Origin: Verrucomicrobiota bacterium
GTDB lineage: Bacteria > Verrucomicrobiota > Verrucomicrobiae > Limisphaerales > UBA11358
Length of the DNA stretch: 36,672 nucleotides
Assembly: GCA_014860005.1 (NCBI GenBank)
Contig: JACZKP010000061.1
Location: 1 to 36,672, forward strand
Reading direction: 5' to 3'
Below, piece by piece: positions 18,036 to 26,632 of this stretch. The first letter of the stretch is position 1, and each line of letters opens with the position of its first letter. The notes below the pieces were generated by a model. It was not told the DNA's origin, made no database searches, and saw only the letters and a list, made by a program, of their open reading frames with translations. The translations under genes were made by a program, and so were the position numbers.

Positions 18036-18189
18036 GCCGCCAACCCGCCGCGCCCGTGCTCGCCGGGTTCTTAATCCTTGTCTGCGCGACGCGAACGAAT
18101 AGATTAGTCCTCAACTGCCCCTTGTCGTACGCATGACTTGAACCAGTGTTTTACGCCATGCTGCTGGAGGGGGAATTTGTTCCGAAACC

Positions 18190-21100
18190 ATGACTGTTCG
18201 TTTTTTCGTTGAGCGATTGAAATGGGTGGTAGCGAGCGCGGTTGCGTTTGCTTTCGCTGCCGCGACCAGCGCGTTTGCCGCCGACGGTGCGACTGCAGCA
18301 TCTGGCGATGCCAAAGTGGATTTCCTGCGCGACGTTCGCCCGATTCTTTCGGGCCATTGTTTCCAGTGCCACGGCCCGGACGAGGCAGCGCGCAAGGCCA
18401 GGTTTCGCCTGGATGAGCGGGACAGCGCACTCCAACCCGCCCGATCCGGCGAAGTGCCGATTGTTCCCGGCAAACCCAATGAGAGTGAATTGGTGTTGCG
18501 CATTTTCACGGATGACGAGGATGACGTGATGCCGCCGTCAGCCGCAAAAAGGCCGCTGACGCCAGCGCAAAAGGAACTCATCAAACGCTGGATCGCGCAG
18601 GGCGCGGAATACAGTCCCCACTGGGCCTTCATCAAGCCAGCGGTACAGGCATCGCCGAAAGTAGGCGACCCATCGTGGCCGCAAAATGCGATTGATCATT
18701 TCGTGCTCGCACGACTGGAGCAGGAACAACTCAAACCGTCACCGCGCGCGGACAAGCACACGCTCGTGCGCCGCCTTTATCTCGACTTGATCGGCCTGCC
18801 GCCAACCCCTGCGGAGGCGGACGCTTACGTCGAGGATACCGCTCCCGACGCTTACGAACAGCTTGTGGAAAAACTGCTGGCCTCGCCGCATTACGGTGAA
18901 CGCTGGACGCGGCGTTGGCTCGATCTCGCGCGTTATGCCGACACGAACGGTTACGAGAAGGACAAGCCGCGTTCGATCTGGCCGTGGCGGGACTGGGTCA
19001 TCAACGCGCTGAACGCCGACATGCCCTTCGACCAGTTCACCATCGAGCAAATCGCCGGTGACATGCTGCCCGACGCGACACGCGAACAATTGATCGCCAC
19101 GGGTTTTCACCGGAACACCATGCTCAACGAAGAAGGCGGCATTGACCCGCTGGAGTATCGCTTCTATTCGATGGTGGACCGGGTGCATGTCACCTCCACG
19201 GCCTGGCTCGGCCTGACGATGGCCTGCGCGCAATGTCACACGCACAAGTACGATCCCATCCAGCACACGGAGTACTTCAGCTTTCTCGCCATGCTCAACA
19301 ACGCCGACGAGCCGACCATGGAAATTCCCAAGCCGGACATCGCGGAGAAGCGCAGCCAGATCCAGACCGAGATTGACGCACTGGAGGCGGTTCTGCCGGA
19401 CAAGTTTCCGGCCGAACTCAGAATTGACTGGCAGACGCCCGGTTCGGCGGAGTTCGCGTCGAAGAACGGCGCGGAAGCAGAATTCCTTGTGGACGGTTCG
19501 TTCCGCGTCGGCGGCAAGAATCCTGAGCGGGAAGTTTATACGATCAAGTTCAGCACCGCGTTGACCCGGATCACGCATCTGCAAATGGAGGCGCTTCCCG
19601 ATGAGAATGTTGGCAAGGGCGGGCCAGGTCGGACCGACCATGGAAACTTCGTGTTGAGCGAAGTGGAAATGGAAGTTCAGGGAGGTGCGAGCCAGCCGCG
19701 CCCGGTCAAGTTCGCGAGCGCCGAAGCGGATTTCTCCCAGCAAGGTTTTCCGGTCGCCCACGCGATTGACGGTAAACCCAACACCGGCTGGGCCGTTGGT
19801 GGCGCTGACAATCCGCGAGCGCACCGCCACGCAATCTTCAAATTGGCGGAGCCGGTGGCGTTGCAGAGTCCGGGCAGCGTCACGATCCGGTTGGTGCAGA
19901 ACTTCGGCGGTCAACACACGCTGGGGCGCTTTCGCCTCAGCTTGGGCAGCGAGTTGTCCGATTCAATCACCAGCGATGAACGGCGGCGCGAGTTGCGCGA
20001 TCGCAAGTTCGCCAAGTGGCTCGAAGGCGAATCGCAGAAGGTTGTGGAGTGGAAAACACTGCGCCCCGTCGAGGCAAAGAGCACCACGCCGTTCCTGACG
20101 ATTGAGCCGGATGATTCCGTTTTCGCCAGTGGTGATTTTACCAAACAGGACACTTACACGCTCAGGTTTCAGAAGGTTCCCGCCGGCGCGAAAGCCTTTC
20201 GTTTGGAGATGTTGCCCGATGAACGCCTGCCCCTGCACGGCCCGGGTTCGGTCGCTTACGAAGGGCCGGTCGGGGACTTCTGGCTTTCCACCGTGCGCGT
20301 CAAGACTGGCGGCAGGGAAATCAAACTGCAGAGCGCGACAGAGAGTTACGCCAAGGGAGGCAATAACGCGGCCAAGGCCATTGATGATGATTTGCAGAGT
20401 GGCTGGTCCGTGGATGGCGGCCAGGGTCAGGCGCACAACGCGGTGTTTCTATTCGCCGAACCATTGGAGGGCGGGGGCGAATTGGAGTTGGAACTGATCT
20501 GCGAACGTTACTACGCCGCTGGCTTGGGAAAATTCCGCGTTTCCTTCACCACCGAAGCCGACGCAAAAGCCTCGGCGTTGCCCGACAATGCTTATGCCGT
20601 GCTGCTCAAGCATCGCGAAAGCGAGAAGTTGACCTCACTGCTCGAATCCTCCTCGGCGGCGGACGACCGTGAGTTGTTGTTGCGGCAGTTTGCGAAAGTG
20701 GCGCCCGAACTGGCTAAAGAGCGTCGCAAGATGGATGAGTTGCGGGCGAAGATGCCGAAGTTTCCCACCACCCTGGTCATGCGCGAACGTCCGCCCGGCC
20801 ATACGCGCAAGACGTTCCGGCTGCATCGCGGCGAGTTTCTCCAGCCCAAGGAAGCAGTGTCACCCGGCGTGCCTTCGGTGCTGCCGCCTTTGCCCGCCGA
20901 TGCGCCGCCCAACCGGCTCACGCTGGCGAAGTGGCTGGTATCGGAGGATAACCCGCTCACCGCGCGCGTGGTCATGAACCGGCATTGGGAGGCGTTCTTT
21001 GGTCGCGGCCTCGTTCGTACGCTGGAGGACTTCGGTTTTCAGGGCGAGTTGCCATCGCATCCGGACTTGCTGGACTGGCTGGCGGTGGAATTCATGAAGC

Positions 21101-21834
21101 AAGGCTGGTCGCAGAAGAAGATGCACAAACTCATCGTGATGAGCGCGACGTATCGGCAATCCAGCCGCAGCACGTCGGCGCTGCGCGAACGCGATCCGCA
21201 AAATGTCCTGCTCGCGCGCGGATCACGGTTTCGCATGGAGGCCGAAAAAGTCCGCGATGCGGCGCTGGTGGCGAGCGGATTGTTCACCGACAAGCTCGGT
21301 GGGCCGAGTGTTTATCCGCCGCAACCACCGGGCGTTTCCACCGAAGGCGCGTATGGCGCGTTGGCGTGGAAAGCGAGCGAAGGACCGGATCGTCATCGGC
21401 GCGGGCTTTACACCTTCGCCAAACGCACGACGCCTTACGCGATGACCGCAACATTCGACGGACCGAGCGGCGAAGCGTGCCTGGCCAAACGCGAACGCTC
21501 GAACACCCCGTTGCAGGCGCTCACGCTCTTGAACGATACCGTGTTCATGGAATGTGCCCGCGCACTTGGACAAATGGCGGCGAAAGCGGACGGCGACGAA
21601 GCGGCGCGGGCGGAGATGCTTTTCCGCCGTTGTCTTACCCGCCCGCCGTCGCCAGAGGAGCGGGAGAAACTGGTTCGGTTTTACCGGACCCAGCTCGCGC
21701 GGTTCGCCAGTGGGGAATTGAAAGCGGCGGAATTGTTGGATGTGAAGGAAGGCGAACGCTTGAACGAACAAGCCGCGTGGACCGCCGTGGCGCGGGTCTT
21801 GATGAATCTCGATGAAACGGTGACGAAAGGATGA
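18190..21834 (+). CDS. PSD1 and planctomycete cytochrome c domain protein (DUF1549/DUF1553), copy 2
   Basis: At 1214 residues it is longer than copy 1. A signal peptide (1-31) precedes a cytochrome c domain with CFQCH at residues 57-61. DUF1549 runs from about 160 to 375 (YLDLIGLPPTPAEAD, HYGERWTRRWLDLARYAD, CAQCHTHKYDPI). Two similar beta-rich modules follow, about 434-595 and 641-800, each with a YTIKF/YTLRF strand, an M-E-A-L-P-D-E or E-M-L-P-D-E-R motif, a hAIDG/kAIDD motif and a G-W-x-V-x-G motif. They look like a tandem duplication of a discoidin-type carbohydrate-binding domain. DUF1553 ends the protein (about 905-1190, NPLTARVVMNRHWEAFFG, SNTPLQALTLLND). Start at ATG 18190; GGAGGGGG upstream is too distant to be a good ribosome-binding site, so the start is less certain. 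It is followed after 7 bases by DUF1501 copy 2. Confidence 0.92.
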   Translation: MTVRFFVERLKWVVASAVAFAFAAATSAFAADGATAASGDAKVDFLRDVRPILSGHCFQCHGPDEAARKARFRLDERDSALQPARSGEVPIVPGKPNESELVLRIFTDDEDDVMPPSAAKRPLTPAQKELIKRWIAQGAEYSPHWAFIKPAVQASPKVGDPSWPQNAIDHFVLARLEQEQLKPSPRADKHTLVRRLYLDLIGLPPTPAEADAYVEDTAPDAYEQLVEKLLASPHYGERWTRRWLDLARYADTNGYEKDKPRSIWPWRDWVINALNADMPFDQFTIEQIAGDMLPDATREQLIATGFHRNTMLNEEGGIDPLEYRFYSMVDRVHVTSTAWLGLTMACAQCHTHKYDPIQHTEYFSFLAMLNNADEPTMEIPKPDIAEKRSQIQTEIDALEAVLPDKFPAELRIDWQTPGSAEFASKNGAEAEFLVDGSFRVGGKNPEREVYTIKFSTALTRITHLQMEALPDENVGKGGPGRTDHGNFVLSEVEMEVQGGASQPRPVKFASAEADFSQQGFPVAHAIDGKPNTGWAVGGADNPRAHRHAIFKLAEPVALQSPGSVTIRLVQNFGGQHTLGRFRLSLGSELSDSITSDERRRELRDRKFAKWLEGESQKVVEWKTLRPVEAKSTTPFLTIEPDDSVFASGDFTKQDTYTLRFQKVPAGAKAFRLEMLPDERLPLHGPGSVAYEGPVGDFWLSTVRVKTGGREIKLQSATESYAKGGNNAAKAIDDDLQSGWSVDGGQGQAHNAVFLFAEPLEGGGELELELICERYYAAGLGKFRVSFTTEADAKASALPDNAYAVLLKHRESEKLTSLLESSSAADDRELLLRQFAKVAPELAKERRKMDELRAKMPKFPTTLVMRERPPGHTRKTFRLHRGEFLQPKEAVSPGVPSVLPPLPADAPPNRLTLAKWLVSEDNPLTARVVMNRHWEAFFGRGLVRTLEDFGFQGELPSHPDLLDWLAVEFMKQGWSQKKMHKLIVMSATYRQSSRSTSALRERDPQNVLLARGSRFRMEAEKVRDAALVASGLFTDKLGGPSVYPPQPPGVSTEGAYGALAWKASEGPDRHRRGLYTFAKRTTPYAMTATFDGPSGEACLAKRERSNTPLQALTLLNDTVFMECARALGQMAAKADGDEAARAEMLFRRCLTRPPSPEEREKLVRFYRTQLARFASGELKAAELLDVKEGERLNEQAAWTAVARVLMNLDETVTKG

Positions 21835-21841
21835 GATACCG

Positions 21842-23305
21842 ATGAACCGCCATGACCATCTTTACGCTTGCAGCCAGCCGCGCGTAAATTCGCGGCGTTG
21901 GTTTCTCAAAGAGTGCGGCTTCGGCCTCGGCAAAATCGCGCTGGGTTCGTTGCTCACGAATGCGTTCGTGTCGAATGCACGTGCCGCGGCAAATGCGGGA
22001 GCAGCCGAGGTTCTTCAACCGCGTGCGCCGCATTTTCCGGGCAAGGCGAAACACGTCATTCATCTGTTCATGGCTGGCGCGCCAAGCCAGCTTGATTTGT
22101 TCGATCACAAACCCGAACTTGCAAAACTCGAAGGTAAACCTTTGCCGCCGTCCGTGATCGGTGGACAACGCTATGCGTTTATCCGGCCGGACGCGGCGGT
22201 GCTGGGGCCGCAATTCAAGTTCGCCAAACACGGCCAGTCGGGCGCGGACCTCTCAGAGATGCTTCCGCACCTGGCCGAAGTCGTGGACGACATCTGCCTG
22301 ATCAAATCCATGAAGACGGATCAGTTCAATCACGCGCCGGGCCAGATTTTCCTGAACACCGGCTTCTCGCAACCGGGCCGGCCCAGCCTCGGTTCATGGG
22401 TGATTTATGGTCTTGGCAGCGAAGCGCAGGACCTGCCCGCGTTCGTGGTCATGTCCACCGGCTCGGGCATCAGCGGCGGGTCGGCCAACTGGGCCAGCGG
22501 TTTCATGCCCTCGGTTTATGCCGGCGTGCGCTTTCGCAATCAGGGCGATCCCATTCTAAATGTCAGCAGCCCGAACGGTATTGACGCAAAACTCCAGCGT
22601 GATTCGCTGGACCTCATTGCGGAGATGAATCATGCGCGTCTGGGCATCGTCGGCGATCCGGAAATTGAGACGCGCATTGCCTCGTATGAAATGGCCTATC
22701 GCCTCCAAACCTCCGCGCCGGAGTTGATGGATTTGAAGAAGGAGAGCAAGGAAACGCTGGAAATGTATGGCTGCGATCCCGACAAGCCGAGTTTCGCGCG
22801 CGCGTGTCTGCTGGCGCGGCGCATGATCGAACGCGGCGTGCGCTTCGTGAACATCTATCACGAGGGCTGGGACGCGCACTCGGACGTGGTGGGCAATTCA
22901 AAGAACAATTGCGGCGCGACGGACAAAGCATCGGCGGCCCTGGTCAAGGATCTCAAGCAACGTGGCCTGCTGGACGAAACGCTCGTCATCTGGGGCGGGG
23001 AATTTGGTCGCACGCCAATGGTGGAAAACAACGTCGCACTGGGCCGCAGCCTGGGACGCGATCATCACCCGCAGGCGTTCACGATCTGGATGGCCGGCGG
23101 CGGCATCAAACCCGGGCTAACCTACGGCGCGACCGACGACCTGGGATTCCACGTGGTCGAGAACGAAGTCCACATTCACGATCTCCAGGCGACGATTCTC
23201 CATTGTCTCGGCTTCGACCATGAACGGCTCACTTACACGTATCAGGGCCGGCAATTCCGCCTGACGGATGTGCATGGCAAGGTGGTGAAGGCAGTCCTGG
23301 CGTGA
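21842..23305 (+). CDS. DUF1501 protein with Tat signal, copy 2
   Basis: The 487-residue paralogue of the 16554-18035 product carries a twin-arginine motif at residues 17-23 (SRRWFLK) followed by a moderately hydrophobic core to about 43. DUF1501 landmarks are KHVIHLFMAGAPSQLDLFDH, HAPGQIFLNTGF, GRPSLGSWVIYGLG, LARRMIERGVRFVNIYHEGWDAH, WGGEFGRTP and CLGFDHERLTYTYQGR. The start at 21842 comes 7 bases after the PSD1 stop, with AAGGATGAG upstream, so the pair is an operon. Exported and periplasmic. Substrate unknown; association with a PSD1 protein suggests a joint role in glycan processing. Confidence 0.92.
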   Translation: MNRHDHLYACSQPRVNSRRWFLKECGFGLGKIALGSLLTNAFVSNARAAANAGAAEVLQPRAPHFPGKAKHVIHLFMAGAPSQLDLFDHKPELAKLEGKPLPPSVIGGQRYAFIRPDAAVLGPQFKFAKHGQSGADLSEMLPHLAEVVDDICLIKSMKTDQFNHAPGQIFLNTGFSQPGRPSLGSWVIYGLGSEAQDLPAFVVMSTGSGISGGSANWASGFMPSVYAGVRFRNQGDPILNVSSPNGIDAKLQRDSLDLIAEMNHARLGIVGDPEIETRIASYEMAYRLQTSAPELMDLKKESKETLEMYGCDPDKPSFARACLLARRMIERGVRFVNIYHEGWDAHSDVVGNSKNNCGATDKASAALVKDLKQRGLLDETLVIWGGEFGRTPMVENNVALGRSLGRDHHPQAFTIWMAGGGIKPGLTYGATDDLGFHVVENEVHIHDLQATILHCLGFDHERLTYTYQGRQFRLTDVHGKVVKAVLA

Positions 23306-23331
23306 TCGCCCGTTCCATCAACCTGCGGTTG

Positions 23332-23409
23332 GTAGCCGCCGACGTAAGGAGGCAAACCCTCGTGATTCGCAACTCTTTCCGCCTCCTCACGTCGGCGGCT
23401 ACGAATCAC
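23332..23409. repeat. REP-like intergenic palindrome
   Basis: GTAGCCGCCGACGTAAGGAGGC-type arm at 23332-23353 pairs with 23381-23402; 21 of 22 positions match as an inverted repeat with a 27-base spacer. A second inner pair, GTGATTCG inside the spacer and CGAATCAC at 23402-23409, adds to it. It lies between the converging DUF1501 and FmdB-like genes and shares its core with the element at 15578-15654, so this is a dispersed genomic repeat. It can also form a strong RNA hairpin and may act as a bidirectional mRNA end or stabiliser. Confidence 0.82.
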
Positions 23410-23418
23410 CGAAAGCGC

Positions 23419-23664
23419 TTACTGCCGTTCGTATTCTCCTTTGCTGACGCGCTTGAGCACAGAAAACCCGGCTTTCTTGGCGTCAGTGACGGACAGCGGT
23501 TTGAGTTTGGTGGGCGTGCTGAAGCTGGAGATGATCTTGCGCACCGGTTTTTTGCAGGCCGGACAATGCGTGAGTGGTTTCGCCGACAGCGGCCGGTTCA
23601 AGGTGAACTTGCCACCGCAGACCTTGCAGTCACCTTCGCAGAGTTCGTATTCGTAGAGGGGCAT
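23419..23664 (-). CDS. FmdB-family zinc ribbon protein
   Basis: The 81-residue protein begins MPLYEYELC at the ATG at 23664; an in-frame ATG at 23769 would add an unrelated tail. Two cysteine pairs (C-x3-C-x2-C near residues 9-16 and CPAC near residues 34-37) form the zinc ribbon, followed by KPVRKIISSFS, the conserved segment after the second knuckle in FmdB-type regulators. A basic C-terminal tail follows. FmdB-like proteins are small putative regulators of poorly known function. The gene is isolated from the toxin-antitoxin-like pair upstream by 46 bases and could be read from the same transcript. Confidence 0.82.
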   Translation of the reverse strand: MPLYEYELCEGDCKVCGGKFTLNRPLSAKPLTHCPACKKPVRKIISSFSTPTKLKPLSVTDAKKAGFSVLKRVSKGEYERQ

Positions 23665-23710
23665 AAGAGCGTCAATCGTCAGGAAAAAGTCTGCGCTCCG
23701 CTGGCAGTTG

Positions 23711-24058
23711 TCAAAGCGGGAGTTGTTCGACCCGGTTTTGCCAGAACTCTGCGTCTGTTGCTTTGGCAACGAGTTCGAGATCGAAGATCATTTCACCGTA
23801 ACTGACGAAGCGCTGGTGGGCGAAAACCAGGCCAGCGAATGGCCTGCCTTGCCGTTGCCAATCTTCGGCGAGCGCGCGAAAGCGGAGGTCTTGAGTGATC
23901 ATCACACGCTGCAACGGTTTCGCCAATTCGAGCAGTTCATGATCCTCCAACCGGTTTGTGCCTTCCTCGGTCGCAGCCATGATGTCCACGTCGCGCAGCC
24001 GCAGTTGCAGGATGACGGGACCGGGCACATGCACATCGGCGTAAAGTCCGACGGGCAT
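23711..24058 (-). CDS. DUF5615 PIN-like toxin-type protein
   Basis: The 115-residue product resembles DUF5615, a PIN-like/Mut7-C nuclease fold usually paired with a DUF433 antitoxin. Visible features are an N-terminal acidic residue in GLYADVHVP (D8), RDVDIM, a D-H-E-L-L-E-L-A helix around residue 39 and the RVMITQDLRF segment (D57). These acidic positions would bind metal and cut RNA. The start at 24058 overlaps the antitoxin stop by one base (TGATG), so translation is coupled. Longer frames starting at 24121 overlap the antitoxin and are not preferred. Activity as a toxin is inferred from family pairing. Confidence 0.78.
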   Translation of the reverse strand: MPVGLYADVHVPGPVILQLRLRDVDIMAATEEGTNRLEDHELLELAKPLQRVMITQDLRFRALAEDWQRQGRPFAGLVFAHQRFVSYGEMIFDLELVAKATDAEFWQNRVEQLPL

Positions 24059-24372
24059 CAGCGAGCTTTGGAGTCTTTGAGTCTTGCCAGGATCGTGGGC
24101 GTGGGATGCATCTTCTTCCACGACTCTGTCTCGCGATACTCGGCGGCAAGCTCAACTTCAATTTCCTCGCGATGATCGTGGTAGTAGGCGAGGGCGGAGT
24201 GTACTTCCGACAGGGTGAGATAAGAGTATTGCCGGACGATTTCGTCCGCCGACCAACCGCGCCACAAATAGTCGGCCACGATCATGGCCACACGCGTGCG
24301 CGGGTGACTTTCCAGCCTGGCCGGTTCGCCGGGTGGCTTCACGATGTGCGGAAAAATCAACGCTTCTGGCAT
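24058..24372 (-). CDS. DUF433 antitoxin-type protein
   Basis: The 104-residue product contains the DUF433 helix-turn-helix core, seen as RVAMIVADYLWRGWSADEIV followed by LTLSEVHSALAYYHDHREEI. This is the typical DUF433 pattern (hxxLLxxGxSxEEIxxxYPxLTxxDIxAALAYY). DUF433 proteins are DNA-binding antitoxins or autoregulators of VapBC-like modules whose partner is a DUF5615 PIN-like protein, exactly the gene that follows in TGATG overlap. The C-terminal tail (about 85-104, basic) probably neutralises the partner. An operator is expected upstream of 24372 but I see no clear palindrome. Confidence 0.85.
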   Translation of the reverse strand: MPEALIFPHIVKPPGEPARLESHPRTRVAMIVADYLWRGWSADEIVRQYSYLTLSEVHSALAYYHDHREEIEVELAAEYRETESWKKMHPTPTILARLKDSKAR

Positions 24373-24462
24373 GGGCAGAAAGTCGCAGGTCAGTTTGTAT
24401 GTGTCAATGAGGCGTCAGCCGGAGCCAGGTGAAACTGCCGCCCCAATCACTTCGTCTCCGGC

Positions 24463-25233
24463 TCACTTCTTCATAAACGGTGAGAACAAATCAATCGGCA
24501 CGGGTAGGAACGTCGTCGTGTTATGCTCGCTGGAAATCTCGCGCATGGTTTGCAGGAAGCGCAGTTGGAGCGCAATCGGCTCCTTGCTGATCAAGGCGGC
24601 GGCCTGGACCATTTTCTCGGCCGCCTGGAATTCACCCTCGGCATTCACGATCTTGGCGCGGCGTTCGCGCTCGGCCTCGGCCTGCTTGGCCATCGCGCGC
24701 TTCATGCTGTCGGGCAATGCGACGTCCTTGACCTCGACGGACGTGACTTTGATGCCCCACGGATCGGTCTGCCGGTCAATGATCTCCTGCAATTGCAGGT
24801 TGATTTTCTCGCGGTGGGACAACAATTCGTCGAGTTCCGCCTGGCCGAGCACGCTGCGCAGCGTGGTTTGGGCGATGAGCGAGGTCGCCTTCCAGAAATT
24901 CTCCACCTTGACCACGCCGGCAATCGGGTCCACGACGCGGAAGTACAGCACCGCGTCCACTGTCGCGGGCACGTTGTCCCGGGTCATGATCTCCTGCTTG
25001 GGCACGTCAATGGTCACGACGCGCAGGTCCATCTTCACCATGCGATCAATGACCGGGATGAGGATGATCAGGCCGGGGCCTTTCGCGCCGAGGAGTTTGC
25101 CGAGCCGGAAGATCACGCCGCGCTCGTACTCGCGCAGCACGCGGATCATCTGCGGCAGTATTATGGCGCCCAGGATGAATACCGGCACGACCCATGCGCC
25201 GAGATTGAACAATTTGCGAATCATTTCTTCCAT
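24463..25233 (-). CDS. Slipin/SPFH-band 7 membrane protein
   Basis: The 256-residue protein has an N-terminal membrane hairpin or helix (about 10-32) and then the SPFH domain. Landmarks are [48 protein letters not shown] and [18 protein letters not shown] helical region (about 185-235) rich in Ala/Glu/Arg follows. Slipins oligomerise into membrane microdomain scaffolds and interact with the NfeD protease-like partner encoded just upstream (11-base gap). Length and order agree with bacterial slipins. The operon arrangement NfeD then slipin strongly supports the assignment. Confidence 0.93.
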   Translation of the reverse strand: MEEMIRKLFNLGAWVVPVFILGAIILPQMIRVLREYERGVIFRLGKLLGAKGPGLIILIPVIDRMVKMDLRVVTIDVPKQEIMTRDNVPATVDAVLYFRVVDPIAGVVKVENFWKATSLIAQTTLRSVLGQAELDELLSHREKINLQLQEIIDRQTDPWGIKVTSVEVKDVALPDSMKRAMAKQAEAERERRAKIVNAEGEFQAAEKMVQAAALISKEPIALQLRFLQTMREISSEHNTTTFLPVPIDLFSPFMKK

Positions 25234-25244
25234 TTGGTCCTCCT

Positions 25245-26525
25245 TCAGGTTTGTTTTGGTTTCACTTTCAACGTCAGGCCTTCCACCCCGATCACTTCGA
25301 CGAGTTGGCCGGTTTCGACTGGTACATCGCTTACCGCGTTCCAGTATTCGCCCTCGATAAACACCTTTCCGTTCCGTTCGTCAATGCGTGCCAGCGCCTT
25401 TACCGTCTGGCCCACCATGGTTTCCCGGCCAACTTTCACCGGGATCATCTGCGCCCGCAGGCCCGCGCCCACCACGAACGCGAAGAACGCCGCGGTAATG
25501 AGCGTGCCGGGAATGATGTAGGCAAAGGAGAGTTGGAAACCCGGTTCGGCGCGGTTGAACAGCATCAGCGCGCCCAGCAGAAAGGCAATGATGCCGCCCG
25601 CTGTCAACACCCCGTGCGTTGGGGTAAACACGTCCGCGATGAACAGCGCAATCGCCAGCGCAATCAGCGCGAAGCCGGCGATGTTCACCGGCAGGATGGA
25701 AGACATGTAAAGCACGAGAATCAGGGCAATCGCCCCCACCACGCCCGGAAAGATCGCGCCCGGATTGCTCAGTTCGCCGATGATCCCGTAAATCGCCACC
25801 AACATGAGGATGAACATGACCTCGGGCCGCCAGATCAACTGGAAGACTTTCTCGCGGGCGATCATGGGAATGGCTTGAATCTCGGCGCCCGCGGTCTGGA
25901 GTTTCCGTTCGCCCACTTCACGTCCATCAATCTGTTTGAGCAGGTCGGTCACGTCGGTCGCGATCAAATCAATCACATTCAGTTCGAGCGCTTTTTCCGC
26001 CGTCGTGGCCACGCTGTCAATGACGGCCGACCTCGCCCACTCGACGTTACGTTGGCGTTTGTCCGCGATGGACTCAATGAAACTGGAGGCGTAGCTCTGC
26101 ATCTTCTGCTTCATCACGTCGTCGGTTTTCTCCGCGCCCCCCCCACCGCCAATGGACACGGGATGCGCGGCGCCGATGCTGGTGTGCGGGGCCATGACGG
26201 CCACGTCGGCCGCCATCGTGATGAACACCCCGGCGCTGCCCGCGCTGGCACCCGTTGGTGATACATAAACCACCGTGGGAACGCGCGAGCCGTAGAATGA
26301 CTGGACAATTTGCTTGGTGGATTCCAGCAGACCGCCTGGGGTGTCGAGTTGGATGATGAGGCACTCGTCTTTGCGTTCGCTGGAAACTTCGATAGATCGG
26401 GCAATATAACTGGCCGTGGCCGGCCCGATGGCGCCCTCGATTTTAATCAAGCCCACGTTCGCGGCCCCGGCGCTGTGCGCCGCACCGAGAACCGCCGCCG
26501 CCAAGATTAGAGCACCATGTCTCAT
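25245..26525 (-). CDS. NfeD-family (NfeD1b-type) membrane serine protease
   Basis: The start at 26525 has GAGG (26531-26534) five bases upstream and yields 426 residues with a signal peptide (1-21). The longer open frame upstream is a shadow. An N-terminal ClpP-class domain (about 25-235) shows IIQLDTPGG, the predicted nucleophile in TGASAGSAG (S97), and a candidate general base lysine in [10 protein letters not shown] (K141). Four to five transmembrane helices follow (about 240-350), then a C-terminal OB-fold NfeD domain (about 360-426, [14 protein letters not shown]). Such proteins cleave slipin/stomatin C-termini and take part in membrane quality control. It forms an operon with the slipin gene. 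Confidence 0.92.
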   Translation of the reverse strand: MRHGALILAAAVLGAAHSAGAANVGLIKIEGAIGPATASYIARSIEVSSERKDECLIIQLDTPGGLLESTKQIVQSFYGSRVPTVVYVSPTGASAGSAGVFITMAADVAVMAPHTSIGAAHPVSIGGGGGAEKTDDVMKQKMQSYASSFIESIADKRQRNVEWARSAVIDSVATTAEKALELNVIDLIATDVTDLLKQIDGREVGERKLQTAGAEIQAIPMIAREKVFQLIWRPEVMFILMLVAIYGIIGELSNPGAIFPGVVGAIALILVLYMSSILPVNIAGFALIALAIALFIADVFTPTHGVLTAGGIIAFLLGALMLFNRAEPGFQLSFAYIIPGTLITAAFFAFVVGAGLRAQMIPVKVGRETMVGQTVKALARIDERNGKVFIEGEYWNAVSDVPVETGQLVEVIGVEGLTLKVKPKQT

Positions 26526-26632
26526 AACGTCCTCGTTCCACTGCAACTTAACAAAACATCCGCCGGCTGCAAACCATATTAAACCCTCTTCGCAGTCGCC
26601 GACGGTAGCCTTCGCGGCGCGGTGAACCGGCG

